The notes: generated by a model not told the origin, from the letters alone. DNA of 49,052 nucleotides from Candidatus Eisenbergiella pullistercoris (GCA_019115665.1 DXDD01000166.1:1-49052), one strand, 5' to 3'; shown: positions 26,297 to 34,960, numbered from the stretch's first letter. Numbers and translations: made by a program.

Positions 26297-27232
26297 ATGA
26301 AACCTGTATATATCATCAACGGCTTCCTGGAAAGCGGGAAGACGGAATTTATCACCTACACGCTGGATCAGCCCTATTTTCAGATCAGGGGAAAGACGCT
26401 GATCGTGCTGTGCGAGGACGGGGAAAACGAATATGATCCCGCCCTTCTCAAAAGAAGCAATTCCGTGCTGGAACCGGTGGAATCCGAGGCGGATTTTACG
26501 CCGGAGCATCTGCTGGAATTTGAAAAAAAGCATAAGCCGGAGCGGATCATCATCGAGTACAACGGCATGTGGAATTTTAAAAACATGAAGCTGCCTTGGC
26601 ACTGGCGGGTGGAGCAGCAGATCACCACGATCGACGCTTCCACCTTCGCCACGTACTATACCAACATGAAATCCCTTCTGGCCGAAATGCTGCGGAAGTC
26701 GGAAATGATCATTTTCAACCGCTGCGACGGTCTGGACGAGCAGGCGCTTGCCGCGTACCGCAGGAATGTGAAGGCGGTGAACCAGCAGGGGGAGATCATT
26801 TTTGAGGATCAGAACGGGGAGATCGACCAGATGTTTGAAGAGGATCTGCCCTTCGATCTGAATACGGATCCCATCGTGCTGGACGATATGGGCTACGGCG
26901 TCTGGTACATCGATTCCCTGGACAGGCTGGACCGGTATGTGGGAAAAAACATCCAGTTTACCGCCATGGTGATGAAGCCGGACGGTTATCCGGAGGATCA
27001 TTTTATCCCGGGCCGGATGGCGATGACCTGCTGCGCCGAGGACATGGCGTTTCTGGGCTATGTGTGCGTCTGGAAGGATGCGCGGCAGCTGAAGGAGCAG
27101 GACTGGGTGAAGGTGACGGCCCGGGTGGAAAAGGAATACTGGGCGGAGTACGGCGGGGAAGGCCCCGTGCTGCACGCGAGCAGCGTGGTGAAGACGAAAG
27201 CGCCTAAGGAAGCCGTAATCAGCTTCGTATAG
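26297..27232 (+). CDS. CobW-type GTPase joined to a YcgQ/DUF1980-like C-terminal domain
   Basis: 311 residues. The N-terminal half is a CobW-like GTPase with a variant P-loop, INGFLESGKTEF, in place of GAGKTT, and no CxCC motif. The C-terminal third (about 210-311) does not look like the usual CobW C-terminal domain. It matches the pattern of the TIGR03943/DUF1980 (YcgQ) C-terminal domain: YVGKNIQFTAMVMKPDGYPE, FIPGRMAMTCCAEDM, LGYVCVW. YcgQ and its partner permease YcgR are zinc-regulated in Firmicutes; no YcgR is adjacent here. Probably zinc handling. Strong GGGGAGG ribosome binding site, 22 bp after the first CobW gene. Confidence 0.75.
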   Translation: MKPVYIINGFLESGKTEFITYTLDQPYFQIRGKTLIVLCEDGENEYDPALLKRSNSVLEPVESEADFTPEHLLEFEKKHKPERIIIEYNGMWNFKNMKLPWHWRVEQQITTIDASTFATYYTNMKSLLAEMLRKSEMIIFNRCDGLDEQALAAYRRNVKAVNQQGEIIFEDQNGEIDQMFEEDLPFDLNTDPIVLDDMGYGVWYIDSLDRLDRYVGKNIQFTAMVMKPDGYPEDHFIPGRMAMTCCAEDMAFLGYVCVWKDARQLKEQDWVKVTARVEKEYWAEYGGEGPVLHASSVVKTKAPKEAVISFV

Positions 27233-27281
27233 GTCCGATGCGTTTTGCATCAGGGCGCACGCTTAATGACAGGGAGGAAAA

Positions 27282-28103
27282 ATGTCGGCGGAAACACAGA
27301 AGGAACTGGAACAGCTGAAAAAGAGATTTCAGGATCTGGCGGAAAAATCTTACAGACAGAACGTGTTTGCCTTCACCGGCTTTCTCTCCCTGGCGGAGCA
27401 GGACGCTCTGCAGGAAGTGGTGGGAAGGGCTGTCTGCGGAAAAAAATCCGCAGGCAGCGCCTGTGTCAAAACAGGCGGCTTCGTTACGCTCTGGGGAGGA
27501 AACGAAGACTGCGAGAGACGGATGGCCCGCTTCGGATCCGCGGAAGAGTTTGGCTACGAGGAGGATTTCCCCATCGCCGCCCTGAAGATCAGCCCTCTTT
27601 CTGAAAAATTTGCGGAGGACTGCTCCCACCGGGATTTCCTGGGGGCGCTGATGCATCTGGGAATCGACCGGAGTACAGTGGGCGACATTTTCCTGGAGGG
27701 AAAGCACGCCTGGATCTTCTGTACGGAGACGATCGCCCCCTTTCTCTGCGAGAATCTGGACCGGGTCAGGCATACCGCCGTGCGCTGCGAAATGCTGGAC
27801 AAAAACGCGGACGCCGGAAAATGGCCCGCGCCCAGACAGCCGGAGCCGGCGCGTCTGGTGGTGAGCGCCAACCGGGCGGACGCGGTGGCGGCGAAGGCTT
27901 TCAGCCTGTCCAGAAGCCAGAGCCTGGAGCTGTTCCGGGCGGGAAAGGTCTATGTCAACGGCAGGGTGTGCGGGAACAACAGCCAGGCCCTGAAGGCGCG
28001 GGATGTGGTGAGCGTCAGAGGGTTCGGGCGTTTTGTCTTTCTGGAAGAGGGGGAAGAGACCAGGAAGGGAAGGCTCAGCGTGACGGTGGGCCTGTACCGC
28101 TGA
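27282..28103 (+). CDS. ylmH: YlmH-type S4 RNA-binding protein
   Basis: 273 residues. The N-terminal part (KSYRQNVFAFTGFLSLAEQD; later LGALMHLGIDRSTVGDIFLE) is the YlmH module, and the C-terminus has an S4 domain (AKAFSLSRSQSLELFRAGKVY with VNGRV). YlmH homologues are linked to cell division loci and, in Bacillus, to ribosome quality control by adding alanine tails on stalled nascent chains. Here the gene sits between zinc genes, away from the division cluster. Ribosome binding site GGGAGG. Confidence 0.88.
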   Translation: MSAETQKELEQLKKRFQDLAEKSYRQNVFAFTGFLSLAEQDALQEVVGRAVCGKKSAGSACVKTGGFVTLWGGNEDCERRMARFGSAEEFGYEEDFPIAALKISPLSEKFAEDCSHRDFLGALMHLGIDRSTVGDIFLEGKHAWIFCTETIAPFLCENLDRVRHTAVRCEMLDKNADAGKWPAPRQPEPARLVVSANRADAVAAKAFSLSRSQSLELFRAGKVYVNGRVCGNNSQALKARDVVSVRGFGRFVFLEEGEETRKGRLSVTVGLYR

Positions 28104-28220
28104 CGGCGCGAGCGTACTGCCGGCGCGACCGCAGCGCCGGCGGCGCTTCATAATGCGACGCGTCCGCGCTGCCGGAGACGCATCCGCGCCGCCGGAGGCG
28201 GGAAAGGGAAGGGTGAGGAA
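28104..28220. repeat. GC-rich degenerate repeats between ylmH and the PF06541 gene
   Basis: 117 bp of short GCGCCGGCGG/CCGCGCCGCCGG-type units, partly palindromic, ending in the ribosome binding site GTGAGGAA of the next gene. Confidence 0.5.
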
Positions 28221-29234
28221 ATGTATCATTATACGGCGGTGCAGTGGCTGTTCTTTTTCTTTTTTTACTGCTTTTTCGGCTGGTGCTTTGAATCCGCCTA
28301 TGTGTCCCTCTGCAAAAGGAAATTTGTAAACAGAGGCTTTGTCCGCGGGCCGTTCCTGCCGCTGTACGGCTCCGGCGCGATCCTGATGCTTCTGGTCTCC
28401 GCCCCGGTGAAGGAGAACCTGCTGTTTGTGTTCCTTTCGGGCTGCGTGGGCGCGACCGCGCTGGAATACGTGACCGGCGTGGCGATGGAGGCTTTGTTTA
28501 AGGTGCGTTACTGGGATTATTCCAATCAGCGCTTCAATTTTCAGGGGCAGATCTGTTTAAGCTCCACGCTCTGCTGGGGCGCGCTTACCGTATTCATGTC
28601 CCGTTGTCTGCATCCGGCGGTGGAGCGGCTGGCCTTCCTGATCCCGCCGGCGCTGATGGCCGGTCTTGTGACCGTGATCTTGGTCTGGTTCTCCGTTGAC
28701 TTCGCTTTTTCCTTCCAGGCAGCCATGGATCTGCGGGATATCCTGGTACGGGCCGAGCGGGCGAAAAAAGAACTGGAACGCATGCAGAAGCGGCTGGATG
28801 TGCTGATCGCCGTGGCCGGAGAGGAGCTGGACAGCCGGAAGGAGGCGTTCGAGGAGAAACGGGATGCCTTTGCGGACTGGCGCGAGGAAATGGCCAGACA
28901 GCGGGAGGACCGCCGGGAAAACCGGCGCGAAGAGCTGCGTCTGGGCATGGAGGAGCTGCTTGACGGCTTGGAAGAACGTTTCAGCAGGATAAGAAAAGAG
29001 CTGCCCGCATCCGAGCGCCTGAAGGAGAAACGGGAGGAGCTGATGGAGCTGAGGGACCGTTATGTGGGAAGCAGGCGGGTGAGAGAGGAAAAGCTGGAGG
29101 CGTTTTTCCGCGGAGCCAACCGCCGCAGGCTGCTTGGAAGCAATCCCAGCATGCGGTCAAAGCGGTTCCAGGATGTGCTGGATGACCTGAAAAAGGCTGC
29201 GTCCGAATACAGAAACAGGAGAGACAGGGATTGA
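28221..29234 (+). CDS. PF06541-type membrane protein with coiled-coil tail
   Basis: 337 residues. The first 170 contain about five membrane helices and the motifs of the PF06541 family (annotated as putative ABC-transporter type IV or CmpB): FYCFFGWCFESAYVSLCKRK, NRGFVRGPFLPLYGSG, ALEYVTGVAMEALFKVRYWD and FQGQICL. The remaining 165 residues are charged (E, R, K) and predicted to be coiled coil. Biochemical role unknown; the position directly before znuA (4-bp overlap) may connect it to the zinc transporter. Confidence 0.82.
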   Translation: MYHYTAVQWLFFFFFYCFFGWCFESAYVSLCKRKFVNRGFVRGPFLPLYGSGAILMLLVSAPVKENLLFVFLSGCVGATALEYVTGVAMEALFKVRYWDYSNQRFNFQGQICLSSTLCWGALTVFMSRCLHPAVERLAFLIPPALMAGLVTVILVWFSVDFAFSFQAAMDLRDILVRAERAKKELERMQKRLDVLIAVAGEELDSRKEAFEEKRDAFADWREEMARQREDRRENRREELRLGMEELLDGLEERFSRIRKELPASERLKEKREELMELRDRYVGSRRVREEKLEAFFRGANRRRLLGSNPSMRSKRFQDVLDDLKKAASEYRNRRDRD

Positions 29235-30226
29235 AAAGATTTCGGCAGAGGATGCTTCTATTTTTTATCATGACAGCCGGTCTGCTTCTGACCGGCTGTT
29301 CGGCGGTCCGGCAGGAGGCGGGGCCGGCTCCGGACGGAGGGGAAAGGGTCAGGGTGGCGGCTACCATTTTTCCGCCCTGTGATTTTGTCCGTCAGATCGG
29401 CGGGGAATATGTGGACGTGGTCCAGCTGTTAAAGCCCGGAATGGAGCCGCATTCCTATGAGCCTTCCCCGGCGGATATCATCCGAATCATGGACAGCGAC
29501 CTGTTCCTGTACGCGGGCGGCGAGTCGGACGTGTGGGTGGAGGAGATTCTGGAGGGGAGCGACCGCGCGCCTGTTTCCTGCAGCCTTCTGGACTGGGTGG
29601 ATCCGCTGGAGGAAGAAACCTCCGAGGGAATGCAGGTAAAGGAGCATCATCACGAGCATGCGGAGGGGGAAACGGACGGCGTTCATCTGGAGGAAACGGA
29701 GTATGACGAGCACGTATGGACCTCTCCGGTCAACGCGCAGCTTCTGGTGGAGCAGATCCGCGACGTGCTGATTTCCCTGGATCCCTGCAGAGAAGAGATC
29801 TATGAAAAAAACGCGGCCGCGTATCTGGAAGAGCTTCGCGCCCTGGATGAGGATTACAGGCAGATGACGGAGAACGCGAAACGAAAGACGCTGGTGTTCG
29901 GCGACCGTTTTCCCTTTCTGTATCTGGTCCGTACCTATGGGCTGGAGTATTATGCGGCCTTTCCCGGCTGCAGCGGGGAGTCGGAGCCCAGCGCCGCCAC
30001 CATCGCCTTTCTGACCGATCAGGTGGAAGAGGAGGGGATACCGGTGGTATTTCAGCTGGAGCTGTCAAACGGCAGAGTGGCGGACGCCATCGCGGAGGCG
30101 GCGGGAGCGGAGACGGAGATTCTGCATTCCTGCCACACCCTCACCGTTTCCGAGGCGGAGCGGGGGGAAACCTATCTTTCCCTGATGAGAAGGAACCTGG
30201 AAGCGCTCAGACGCGCCCTGAACTGA
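29231..30226 (+). CDS. znuA: Zinc ABC transporter substrate-binding lipoprotein
   Basis: Captures zinc outside the membrane and passes it to ZnuB. 331 residues: signal with lipobox LLLTGC (Cys23), ATIFPPCDFVRQIGG, the metal-ligand histidine region GMEPHSYEPSPADI, a His/acidic loop (EHHHEHAEGETDGVHLEETE with DEHVWTSP after it) typical of zinc rather than manganese transporters, and a C-terminal HTL segment. The start is TTG (29231), overlapping the previous stop as TTGA, with AGGAGAG upstream. Followed by znuC and znuB. Confidence 0.92.
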   Translation: MKRFRQRMLLFFIMTAGLLLTGCSAVRQEAGPAPDGGERVRVAATIFPPCDFVRQIGGEYVDVVQLLKPGMEPHSYEPSPADIIRIMDSDLFLYAGGESDVWVEEILEGSDRAPVSCSLLDWVDPLEEETSEGMQVKEHHHEHAEGETDGVHLEETEYDEHVWTSPVNAQLLVEQIRDVLISLDPCREEIYEKNAAAYLEELRALDEDYRQMTENAKRKTLVFGDRFPFLYLVRTYGLEYYAAFPGCSGESEPSAATIAFLTDQVEEEGIPVVFQLELSNGRVADAIAEAAGAETEILHSCHTLTVSEAERGETYLSLMRRNLEALRRALN

Positions 30227-30255
30227 CAGAACGGAAGTCGAAAAGGAGAAAACGG

Positions 30256-30969
30256 ATGTCTTTGATTACATGCAGCGGAATTTCTTTTTCCTATGAAAAC
30301 CAGACGGTGGTTTCCGGGCTGAGCTTTCAGGTGGAGCAGGGGGACTACCTGTGCATCGTAGGAGAAAACGGCACGGGAAAAACCACGCTGATCCGCGGGC
30401 TTCTGGGCCTGAAAAAGCCCTCCGGCGGGAAGCTGCTTTTAGGGGACGGCCTGAAATCCACCCAGATCGGCTATGTGCCGCAGCAGGATGCGGTGCAGAA
30501 GGACTTTCCTGCGTCCGTCTATGAGGTGACGCTGTCCGGCTGCCTGAACGCCAGAGGTCTTCTGCCCGGATATAACGCTTCGCAGAAAAAACGCGCTCTG
30601 GAAAATCTGAAGCTTCTTGGTATTTCAGATCTGAAAAACAGAAGCTTTCAGGAGCTTTCCGGCGGCCAGCGCCAGCGGGTGCTTCTCGCCCGTTCCCTGT
30701 GCGCGGCGGAAAGGCTGCTGCTTCTGGACGAGCCGACGACGGGGCTGGATCCCATCGCCATAGAGGAATTTTATGCGCTGATGGATGTTTTGAACAGGGA
30801 GCGCCATATGACCCTGATCATGGTCTCCCACGCGATCCGGGAGGCGGTGGAGCATGCGGATCATATCCTGCATCTGTCCCAGGACGGAAGCTTCTTCGGA
30901 ACGACGGAGGAATATGCGGCCAGCGCCTTCGGCAGAAAATTTCTGGGAGAGGAGGAAAACGACAGATGA
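30256..30969 (+). CDS. znuC: Zinc ABC transporter ATPase
   Basis: Energises zinc import. 237 residues with Walker A GENGTGKTT (about 37-45), Q-loop in YVPQQDAV, signature LSGGQRQRV, Walker B LLLLDEP and the H-switch MVSHAI. Length and order of motifs are standard for the ZnuC/MntB group. Ribosome binding site AAAAGGAG. The stop overlaps the znuB start as ATGA (30966-30969), which indicates tight coupling. Confidence 0.93.
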   Translation: MSLITCSGISFSYENQTVVSGLSFQVEQGDYLCIVGENGTGKTTLIRGLLGLKKPSGGKLLLGDGLKSTQIGYVPQQDAVQKDFPASVYEVTLSGCLNARGLLPGYNASQKKRALENLKLLGISDLKNRSFQELSGGQRQRVLLARSLCAAERLLLLDEPTTGLDPIAIEEFYALMDVLNRERHMTLIMVSHAIREAVEHADHILHLSQDGSFFGTTEEYAASAFGRKFLGEEENDR

Positions 30970-31793
30970 CAGAAATATTCGCGTATCTGGGTGAAATGCT
31001 CACCTATCCCTTCATGCAGCGCGCCTTCCTGGCGGGGATCCTCATTTCCGTCTGCGCTTCCCTTCTGGGCGTCAGCCTGGTGCTGAAGCGCTATTCCATG
31101 ATCGGCGACGGCCTTTCCCATGTGGGCTTCGGCGCTCTGGCCGCAGCGAGCGCTCTTCACCTTGCGCCCCTGGCCGTGGCGGTTCCGGTGGTGATCCTTG
31201 CGGCCTTTGTGCTGCTTCGCCTCAGTGAGAACGGAAAGCTGAAGGGAGACGCGGCGGTGGCCATGTTTTCCACCGGAGCCCTGGCCGCCGGCGTCATGAT
31301 CGTTTCCGTGACGACCGGCATGAACGCGGATCTAAACAGCTACCTTTTCGGCTCCATCCTCGCCATGAGCAGAAGCGACGTTGTGCTGAGCGTCGCCCTG
31401 GCCGCCGCAGTGCTGATTCTGTATCTGGTCTTCTACAACCAGCTCTTTGCAGTCACCTTTGACCCGGTCTTTGCCAGAGCGACCGGCGTGCGCACCGGAT
31501 TTTTCAACAGTCTCCTCGCGGTTCTTACGGCGGTGACCGTGGTGCTCGGCATGCGCATGATGGGAGCGCTTTTGATCTCCAGCCTCATCATTTTCCCGGC
31601 GCTGACCGCCATGCGCGTCTGCCGCCGCTACCGAACGGTGATCCTTGTATCGGCCCTGCTTTCCGTTTCCGGCTTCGCGCTTGGCATGACGGTTTCCTTC
31701 CTGTTCGCCACGCCGGCAGGCGCGAGCATCGTGGTCGTTGACATTCTTTTTTACTGTATTTTTGCGGCTCTGGGGGCGGCCCGCTCCCGCTGA
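30966..31793 (+). CDS. znuB: Zinc ABC transporter permease
   Basis: 275-residue ABC-3 family permease with about eight membrane helices. Typical motifs are LVLKRYSMIGDGLSHVGFGA near residue 40 and GMRMMGALLISSLIIFPAL near 195-215. The start lies within the last codons of znuC. Last gene of the zinc cluster; downstream is a 16-bp tandem array between convergent genes. Confidence 0.93.
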   Translation: MTEIFAYLGEMLTYPFMQRAFLAGILISVCASLLGVSLVLKRYSMIGDGLSHVGFGALAAASALHLAPLAVAVPVVILAAFVLLRLSENGKLKGDAAVAMFSTGALAAGVMIVSVTTGMNADLNSYLFGSILAMSRSDVVLSVALAAAVLILYLVFYNQLFAVTFDPVFARATGVRTGFFNSLLAVLTAVTVVLGMRMMGALLISSLIIFPALTAMRVCRRYRTVILVSALLSVSGFALGMTVSFLFATPAGASIVVVDILFYCIFAALGAARSR

Positions 31794-31827
31794 CCGTTTC
31801 CTAATGACGCAGGCGCTTCAGAGAAAA

Positions 31828-31922
31828 GGGCCGTCAGAGAATGGAGCCGCCAGATAATGGAACCGCCGGATAAAGGATCCGCCGGATAAAGGAGCCGTCA
31901 GATAAGCGGTCTGTCAGATATA
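31828..31922. repeat. 16-bp tandem array spanning the nitrite/sulfite reductase stop
   Basis: Six units of about 16 bp (GAGCCGCCAGATAATG, GAACCGCCGGATAAAG, GATCCGCCGGATAAAG and similar). The unit at the right end contains the stop codon of the leftward reductase gene (31914-31916). Confidence 0.88.
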
Positions 31923-33470
31923 TTTTCCGGCCAGCTCTTCCAGCTTTCCGGGATTGGCGTCCTTCCAGGCAAAGAAGGAGAGTCCGCTTTTTGCCACCAT
32001 TTTTCCGAGTTCGACCAGAAATGCGGGGATGTCTGTTTCCAGGATGGCGCCGAGCTGGGTCCCGATGCAGGCGTCAGCCTGTCCTTCACGGCCGTTTACA
32101 TGAAGGAAGAATGCGGGATGCGCGACCTTGTCGATCATTTTTACCGTGCCGTTGAAGCCGATGGCGCCGGTCTGATGGGTGCCGCAGGAGGAAGTGCAGC
32201 CGGAAATGTGGATCTGCGGCAGGGCGTCTGCCGGGAGATCTGCCTCGCGTACGGCCTTTATGCAGGCGGCAAGAAGACCCTGGGAGTCTCTGGGGCCGAC
32301 CTGACAGGTGGTTCCTCCGATACAGCTGACGGAGGCTTCAAACAGATTTTCCGCGCCTCCCTCCGTCGCCTTCAGGACGGTCTGCGCTTCAGAACCGGTG
32401 AGGTTGATGATGTAGACCGTTTCGTCCGGAGAAAGACGAAGCTCCACATCCCGCATGTCGCGAATCACTTCATAAATGGAAGCGAACCAGGTAATGGGAG
32501 GCTGGCCGCCGACAGGATGATAGAGGACGCTGTAAAGGCCGTCCTGCTTCTGCGGGATCACGCGGAAGCCCTCCGCCGTGCTTCCGTCTCCCTGTTTGGC
32601 AAGGGGCGTTTCGGCCACGGAAAGCTTCAGATCCTCGCCGGAAGCGAAAACCTCGTCCAGCTTTTCCAGATATGCTTTCTTATAGGCTTCCGGTCCTCCC
32701 AGCGCCTCCTGCATATAGCGGGTTCGCGCCTTCGCGCGGGACTCATAATTGCCGTAGGCCAGGAAGGTCAGCCACATGGCCTTGATATAATACCGGATAT
32801 CGGAAGGCTCTATGGCTTCGGCGACCAGAACGCCGAGACGGGGATTGTTTCCCAGCCCTCCGGCGCTGTAGACATCAAATTTTCCGTCGCTGCGCGCGGC
32901 AAAGCCCAGATCCCGGTAGGTAGCGTGGGTGATGTTCCTGGGAGAATTGGAGAACGCAACCTTCAGCTTGCGGGGCATTTTTTCCGCATGGATAAAGGTC
33001 ATCAGATATTCGCCTGCCGCTTCCGCCCAGGGAAGGGTATTGAAGCACTCGCCCCGCTCTACGCCGGCAAGAGGAGAGCACATGACGTTTCTGGGAAAAT
33101 CCCCGCCGCCGCCCAGAGTAACGATCCCTGCATCCAGCGCCGCCGACATGATCTCATAGGCGTCCTCTCCGCTCAGGTCGTGAAGCTGGATGGTCTGGCA
33201 GGTGGTGAAATGCGCCCGCTTAACCTGATGGGCCGCGATGGAATCGGCGATGAATTTCAGCTTTTCCTTCGTGACGCGGCCCGCAGGCATGCGAAGGCGC
33301 AGCATGCTCGCCTTTCCGCCCTTCTGCGCGTAGCTGCCGAAGCGCCCGGAAAAGGACTTATAGGCGCCCTTGTCCATCTCGCCCGCGTAGAAAGCCTCTG
33401 TCTTTTCCCTGAATTCCTTCATCTCCTCACGGATCGAAGAAATCTCAAGCTGTTTCGTGTTTTCTGCCAT
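31914..33470 (-). CDS. Siroheme nitrite/sulfite reductase
   Basis: Six-electron reduction of sulfite to sulfide or nitrite to ammonium using siroheme linked to a [4Fe-4S] cluster. 518 residues. The cluster cysteines appear as CIGGTTCQVG (C-x5-C) and SGCTSSCG (C-x3-C), the standard C-x5-C-n-C-x3-C arrangement, and the ferredoxin-like half-domains are present (HFTTCQTIQLHDL, GGLGNNPRLGVLV). Sequence alone does not decide sulfite or nitrite, and no electron-donor or siroheme gene is adjacent. The ATG at 33470 follows AGAGAGG; a reverse TATAAT at 33537-33532 and a GGGCCG...CGGCCC leader hairpin lie upstream. The frame is open for another 96 codons upstream, regarded as noncoding. Confidence 0.9.
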   Translation of the reverse strand: MAENTKQLEISSIREEMKEFREKTEAFYAGEMDKGAYKSFSGRFGSYAQKGGKASMLRLRMPAGRVTKEKLKFIADSIAAHQVKRAHFTTCQTIQLHDLSGEDAYEIMSAALDAGIVTLGGGGDFPRNVMCSPLAGVERGECFNTLPWAEAAGEYLMTFIHAEKMPRKLKVAFSNSPRNITHATYRDLGFAARSDGKFDVYSAGGLGNNPRLGVLVAEAIEPSDIRYYIKAMWLTFLAYGNYESRAKARTRYMQEALGGPEAYKKAYLEKLDEVFASGEDLKLSVAETPLAKQGDGSTAEGFRVIPQKQDGLYSVLYHPVGGQPPITWFASIYEVIRDMRDVELRLSPDETVYIINLTGSEAQTVLKATEGGAENLFEASVSCIGGTTCQVGPRDSQGLLAACIKAVREADLPADALPQIHISGCTSSCGTHQTGAIGFNGTVKMIDKVAHPAFFLHVNGREGQADACIGTQLGAILETDIPAFLVELGKMVAKSGLSFFAWKDANPGKLEELAGKYI

Positions 33471-33615
33471 TCTGCTACCTCTCTTCCTTTTTGGGGTTAT
33501 GGAAAAATGAAGGGCCGGTACGGCCCATGGAATTATACTTATCATACGTGAAAGCGTGGGGATATGCAAGCTTTTTCGGCTGGAGGGTTCATACTGAGGG
33601 TTCTTACCGAGGGTT

Positions 33616-33663
33616 CCTACCCGCCGTTCCATTTCCCGGCCGGGAAATGGAACGGCGGGTAGG
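33616..33663. repeat. Perfect 48-bp palindrome
   Basis: Two 24-bp arms (33616-33639 and 33640-33663) are exact reverse complements with no spacer; the centre reads TTCCCGGCCGGGAA. No T-run follows on either strand. It could extrude as a cruciform or fold as a long RNA hairpin. Confidence 0.95.
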
Positions 33664-33791
33664 TGGCTGGCGGGTATGTGGTTGGCGGGTATGGGCCGGC
33701 GGATAGGGGCCGTCCGGGGAGGGTCCCTGAGAAATGGGATGTTCCGGGTCTCTTTCATGGGCCGGGAAGGCGGTGATATGCTACCCGCGGT

Positions 33792-34039
33792 GTACGGTTA
33801 GAAATATCAATTTCCTGTCCTGGATCCGTACAAAAAAAGTTCCTGTACGGTTACAGATGAGGTTTTTGGCTTTATTACCGTACTATTTTGGCTTTTGTAT
33901 GGGCGGAAATGAGAATTTTCGGAATTTTGCCGTAGAATTTTGGTCTTGTACGGGTAGAAATGAGTTTTTCTTGATTTTTGCCGTAGAAAATAAGGGTCTT
34001 GTACGGGTAAAAATGAGACTTTTGAGTTTTTTACCGTAG
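33792..34039. repeat. Palindrome array D, left part (5 units)
   Basis: Units at 33792-33831 (40 bp), 33845-33883, 33897-33935, 33948-33986 and 34001-34039. The first two have GTACGGTT...CCGTAC arms, the next three GTACGGGT-like...CCGTAG arms. Period 52-53 bp. The array resumes at 35769 after the IS. Confidence 0.9.
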
Positions 34040-34126
34040 AAAATGACTGTTTGGTGTGCTACCTGTCAATAGGACAATGAAAAATAATAAAGTCCTTTCT
34101 GCCAGCCGGTACCGGCTGGCAGGCTC

Positions 34127-34960
34127 TTACGCTGCCTGCAATACATACTCATGATACTTCATCGGTGACATGACCTGCAGCTTCCTCTGTATCCTCTCAT
34201 TATTGTAGTACTCTATATATTCTTCGATGCTCCCCACCAGATCCTCCCGGTTGGTAAAACGCCTCCCGTAATACATCTCCCTCTTCAGGATCCCCCAGAA
34301 TCCTTCCATCGGGCCATTATCTATGCAGCGCCCTACCCGCGACATGCTCTGCCTCATCCGGTTCTCTTCCAGCCTCTTTCGGAATGACGGGCTTGTGTAC
34401 TGGAACCCCCGGTCCGAATGGACCAGCGGATGCGCTCCCGCCTCTTTCCCCACCGCTTCGTCTATGGTAGCCATGACCAGCTCATTATCATTATGGTTTC
34501 GGATCTTATACGCCACCAGCCTCCGGTCACATAGATCCAGTATGGCACTCAGGTACACCTTGTGCACCTCCGTCCCTGTGTAATACTTGAACTCCGTCAC
34601 ATCCGTTACCCATTTCTCATTCGGCTTCTCCGCGTGGAATTCCCTTGCCAGGAGGTTCTCCGCCGTGTACTTTGCTGACCGCTCCCCCCTCGTGCAGCCC
34701 CTGGGCCTCCATTTGACAGTGGACTGGATCCCCAGCTTCCGGCACAGGCGCAGTACCCGCTTGTCATTGACCTTTCTCCCGTAACGCGCCGCCAGCTCAT
34801 CCCGGATCCGGCGGTATCCCATGTCCGGATGGGCGGTATGGATCTGGCGGATGAGCGCACAGAGCTCCCCGTTTTCCCTTTCATTTCCGCTTATGGGATG
34901 TTTCAGCCAACGGTAATAAGCCGAACGTGTCACACCGAAATATCCGCACATCCGCTCCAC
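34127..34960 (-). CDS. IS3-family transposase OrfB (DDE integrase domain)
   Basis: Catalytic half of the transposase. About 277 residues from the first usable start: an HTH_21-type segment (GVTRSAYYRWL, DMGYRRIRDEL), then an rve domain with the DDE triad visible as WVTDVTEFKY (Asp), VHSDRGFQYTS (Asp) and GPMEGFWGILKREMYY (Glu). Its frame is open upstream to the A7 run at 35056-35062 inside orfA, so the active protein is probably an OrfAB fusion made by -1 frameshifting rather than by starting at 34960. Confidence 0.9.
   Translation of the reverse strand: MERMCGYFGVTRSAYYRWLKHPISGNERENGELCALIRQIHTAHPDMGYRRIRDELAARYGRKVNDKRVLRLCRKLGIQSTVKWRPRGCTRGERSAKYTAENLLAREFHAEKPNEKWVTDVTEFKYYTGTEVHKVYLSAILDLCDRRLVAYKIRNHNDNELVMATIDEAVGKEAGAHPLVHSDRGFQYTSPSFRKRLEENRMRQSMSRVGRCIDNGPMEGFWGILKREMYYGRRFTNREDLVGSIEEYIEYYNNERIQRKLQVMSPMKYHEYVLQAA

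Larger units (their letters stand above)
33471..34056. other. 586-bp intergenic region with palindrome, repeats and array D left part
   Basis: From left: the reductase leader and -10 box; a perfect 48-bp palindrome (33616-33663); about five GGCGGGTANG-type repeats (33655-33710); then five 39-bp palindrome units up to the IS element. No gene. Confidence 0.8.

Noticed and set aside
33471-33758. N-terminal extension of the nitrite/sulfite reductase
   Set aside because: It would translate the promoter, the 48-bp palindrome and adjacent repeats; the ATG at 33470 with AGAGAGG is the sensible start.
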